DNA of 64,000 nucleotides from Emydura subglobosa (lineage: Eukaryota > Chordata > Testudines > Chelidae). The DNA lies in NCBI GenBank assembly GCA_007922225.1, contig ML679970.1, forward strand, positions 17,906,290-17,970,289, in the 5' to 3' direction. The position numbers and the translations under genes are program-made. The notes beneath the pieces are model-generated. The model saw only the letters and a program-made list of their open reading frames with translations. It searched no databases and was not told the DNA's origin. The stretch's first letter is position 1. Each line of letters opens with the position of its first letter. Below, in pieces: positions 61,567 to 64,000 of this stretch.

Positions 61567-61714
61567 ATACTGTAGCCAATGCTTCTGGTCCATTACTAGT
61601 GGAAATAGCCAAGACTCCTGGATCTACACTAGGAATCACTCTGACAACAGGAACACATCGGAATAAACAGGTCATAGTCATTGACAAGATCAAGCCTGCC
61701 AGCGTGGTGGACAG
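61567..61714 (+). CDS. GRIP2: GRIP2 coding exon, PDZ2-PDZ3 linker and first half of PDZ3
   Basis: The exon completes an Asp codon and reads [40 protein letters not shown] and IKPASVVD, with a split Arg. The conserved short linker TVANASGPL leads straight into PDZ3. The binding loop is LGITLTTG, lacking the usual double Gly of PDZ1 and PDZ2; this is normal for PDZ3 of this family. Acceptor TTTCAG, donor GTATGA. Together with 62489-62658 it makes a complete PDZ3. Confidence 0.95.
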
Positions 61715-62488
61715 GTATGAACCAGAGCAAGATGCAGTGTTGCACTTGTTCTCTCTGCTGCTTATTTTATTCCCTTTTAGTTACATTCCACTTTTCCCCA
61801 TTGCAATGCACTAGTTCCTAGAAAAATAAAGTATTTTTTAGCAATGTCGACAGATTCTGTGAAAAGCTAGTGGGCTAAAAAAATCTCATTGGACTCTCTT
61901 CACCAGGGATACATTTGATCCAGCTCATATGAGAGTTGAGCCCAAATATAAATCCTGAATCTGAATACCTTCAAGCCTTGAGGTCTTCAAAAATCTAGAG
62001 CTGAAGTTTCTGGCTTGAGCCAGTTTGTGATACACAACTACCCCATTTGTGCTAGAGTATAGGAAATACAGGCCTTTATACAATCGTAGGTCATGATTAG
62101 TGTAATAGTCTTGTCACTGAACTCATTCACTAACTTCCAGGATTTAATACACATCTGAAACTTGGCCTTTATTCCTAGAGAAGATGGCTGGATTTTTAGC
62201 CAACCTATCCTGCCTTAGCTGTAGGTGCAAATTATTAGAAACTCATAGGTGTTTTTTTTTTTAATTTGGCTTCAGCTAAACCAAACCAAACTTGACTGTC
62301 TCACTTTGAGTTTTTGGCTTCATTTGACAGAAGGTGGAAATCAAAGGGGAGATCAGAAAACTGAGAAGAAAACAGGTTCACATGAAACCCCTGGGAACCA
62401 AAAGAGCTGAATTTTGCCCACCTCTAGTCCTAACCACATGACCTAAATCTGTGCGCTTCCATAACAGGGCTGTATCTCTTGTCTGCAG

Positions 62489-62658
62489 ATGTGGGGCCTT
62501 GCACATTGGTGATCACATCCTCTCCATTGATGGCACCAGCACAGAACACTGTTCCGTGTTAGAGGCCACTCAGCTCTTAGCCACCACTTCAGAAAATGTC
62601 AAGTTGGAAATACTCCCTGCTCATCAGAGCAGACTCCCCCTGAAGCCTCCAGACACAG
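62489..62658 (+). CDS. GRIP2: GRIP2 coding exon, second half of PDZ3 and following linker
   Basis: The exon completes the Arg codon and reads [20 protein letters not shown], then [36 protein letters not shown]. It supplies [11 protein letters not shown], the alpha-B helix (LEATQLLA) and the last strand VKLEILP of PDZ3, followed by the start of the long linker to PDZ4. It ends in phase 1 at GTGTGT. No later GRIP2 exon is seen before 64000, so the gene runs out of the window here. About the first third of a roughly 1,000-residue protein is covered. Confidence 0.95.
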
Positions 62659-63347
62659 GTGTGTACTTGCAGTGAGACGGGAATGGTGGGTGGTTTATGT
62701 TTTGTCGCCGTGTTTATTAATTAGGCTTCATATTTGAGGTTAATGTTTGGTGTTATATTTTTTGTTTGTACTAAGCATGATTTTAACATAGTCTTTGAAT
62801 TATATTAGGTATTTTGTTTAGACTAATTTAGCATTTGAGGAGGTATACTTCTTAAATAACATTTGTTATAGTTATTGTGATATTTTATTATCTTTATTTT
62901 GTTGTTGTTGCGCTTACAATTAAAATAAATGTGTAAGTCCAATTATTACAATGGCACCCAACATTTTTTTTCTTAAACAGTCCCTACATAGGCATCAGAC
63001 TTTCAAGGTGCATCTTTAATTGTGCAGTGCCTGGCACTTGCCTTGTAAATGATGCCAGTAGATAGAGAAGTAGACAGCAAGTTGGTCTAGTTATGGAAAA
63101 ATTGCTGAAGCCTGAATGCTGGTCTTCTAGCTCAGCACTGCTGAAATTGCTGCTTGATTATGTGCCCATTATGTCTGAACAGAAGAAGGTGGTGGCACAG
63201 AATCAATGAGAGGAAATGTCTCTAAATGAGTCAATGACAAAATGCCCATTGACTTCAATGGAGCCAGGATTTCACCCTAGGAAATGTTATCGTTCTCCAT
63301 CTTAGAGTAGTCTCTACTGTAACCTAAGGTGTGATTTCAGTAGGAGT
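62659..63347. other. Intron after PDZ3, no further exon seen
   Basis: AT-rich. Near 63240-63285 a CATTGACTTCAATGGAGCCA motif of a small dispersed repeat. No continuation of GRIP2 found. Confidence 0.4.
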
Positions 63348-63471
63348 TAGGATGACCAGATTGCAAGTGTGAAAAATCGGGATAGTAAGTGGCAGGTAAT
63401 AGATGCCTATCAAAGAAAAAGTCCTGAATATCGGGACTGTCCCTATAAAATCGGAACATCTAGTCACCCTA
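63348..63471. mobile_element. MITE with TAGGRTGACCAGAT ends
   Basis: The left end TAGGATGACCAGATTGCAAG and the right end ACATCTAGTCACCCTA are inverted partners. Inside, AAAAATCGGGATAG and CGGGACTGTCCCTATAAAAT also belong to this very common turtle-type MITE. Confidence 0.75.
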
Positions 63472-63689
63472 GTATGGGTAGACCTACTCACCCTAGCACA
63501 GCTCAAAATAGCAATGTAGATGGACTGGCATGGCCTCCAGTGCAGGCTGCACAAGCATGCTGGGGACCCTGGATATGTACTTACATTGCTAGCCCATGCC
63601 ACAGCCTGTACTGCCTTGTCTCCATTGATATTTGTAGTTGTGATAGCGTGGGGCTGTCTACCAGTGCTGCAGCCACACCTCCGATTGCA

Positions 63690-63985
63690 GATGTGCCTTT
63701 AGGCTATTTCCATACTATGAGCTGGAGCATTGATTCCTGGCTTTCATGGGCCTACTTGTGCCAGCTCTCATCTGACCCAGCATGCTAAAAACAGTAGGGG
63801 AAAGTGTGGTAGCCTGGGCAGCCATGTCACACGCTAGCCACCCAGAATAGGTAGCCACGGGTTCCTGGTGGGTTTATACTCGTAGCTGCTAGCTCATGTG
63901 TCTGTTGCCTGTGTAATTGTGGCTCCATTACAATTTTTAGCGTGCTGGTCCAGATGAGAGCTAGCCTCAATATGTCCACATGAGC
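63690..63985. mobile_element. Fold-back MITE at the right edge
   Basis: CAGCTCTCATCTGACCCAGC then ATGCTAAAAA (about 63760-63790) is inverted at about 63933-63968 (TTTTTAGCGTGCTGGTCCAG, ATGAGAGCTAGC). The outer parts GAGCTGG/CCAGCTC type also mirror. The right side reaches near the window end. Confidence 0.5.
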
Positions 63986-64000
63986 TGGGAATCCCACCCC

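Noticed and set aside
1..64000. CRISPR array or bacterial-type operon
   Set aside because: No regularly spaced repeats; spliced vertebrate gene and LINE/SINE/hAT content throughout.

Overview
This 64 kb window is vertebrate nuclear DNA: mostly intron, AT-leaning, with few short ORFs and many decayed transposons. The repeat set (CR1 LINEs on both strands, many hAT-type and fold-back MITEs, a retroviral-type solo LTR, old MIR and L2 copies) looks like a turtle. A crocodilian is the next best guess. This identification comes from recognising repeat families by eye, not from a search.

One protein-coding gene is supported, on the + strand: GRIP2, glutamate receptor interacting protein 2. Eight coding exons (43778-43861, 50712-50847, 51752-51897, 53597-53683, 54007-54082, 54553-54698, 61567-61714, 62489-62658) total 993 bases (331 codons). 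They have matching intron phases and GT/AG borders. They encode the N-terminal linker and PDZ domains 1, 2 and 3 of this multi-PDZ scaffold. The protein reads closer to GRIP2 than to GRIP1. The gene continues past the right edge; PDZ4-7 lie beyond the window. A small exon at 5505-5544 is a plausible alternative first coding exon encoding a short Cys-containing N terminus. Its donor phase fits the 43778 exon across a 38 kb intron. A separate canonical first exon was not found and may lie upstream.

Layout: 1-160, CR1 fragment (minus). 161-5504, presumed upstream or intronic DNA with small MITEs. 5505-5544, candidate first exon. 5545-43777, large first intron. It holds nested MITEs at 7034-7417, a decayed hAT transposon at 15392-19761 with a MITE and a CR1 nested inside, a solo LTR at 21306-22667 with a 5-bp target duplication, a fold-back cluster at 24210-24850, hAT MITEs at 26490 and 34396, CR1 at 28717, and MIRs. 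43862-50711, second intron, with a DIRS-like inverted-repeat element at 46217-47188 and an L2-like LINE split by a MITE at 49390-50320. 50712-62658, the PDZ1-3 exons. 62659-64000, intron with MITEs.

No RNA gene, CRISPR array or complete transposon ORF was found. No wholly new biological system is evident. The most useful leads are the candidate alternative N terminus, the NAGNAG acceptor at exon 43778, the nested transposon structures with visible target-site duplications, and a perfect 16-bp hairpin inside the PDZ1 intron.
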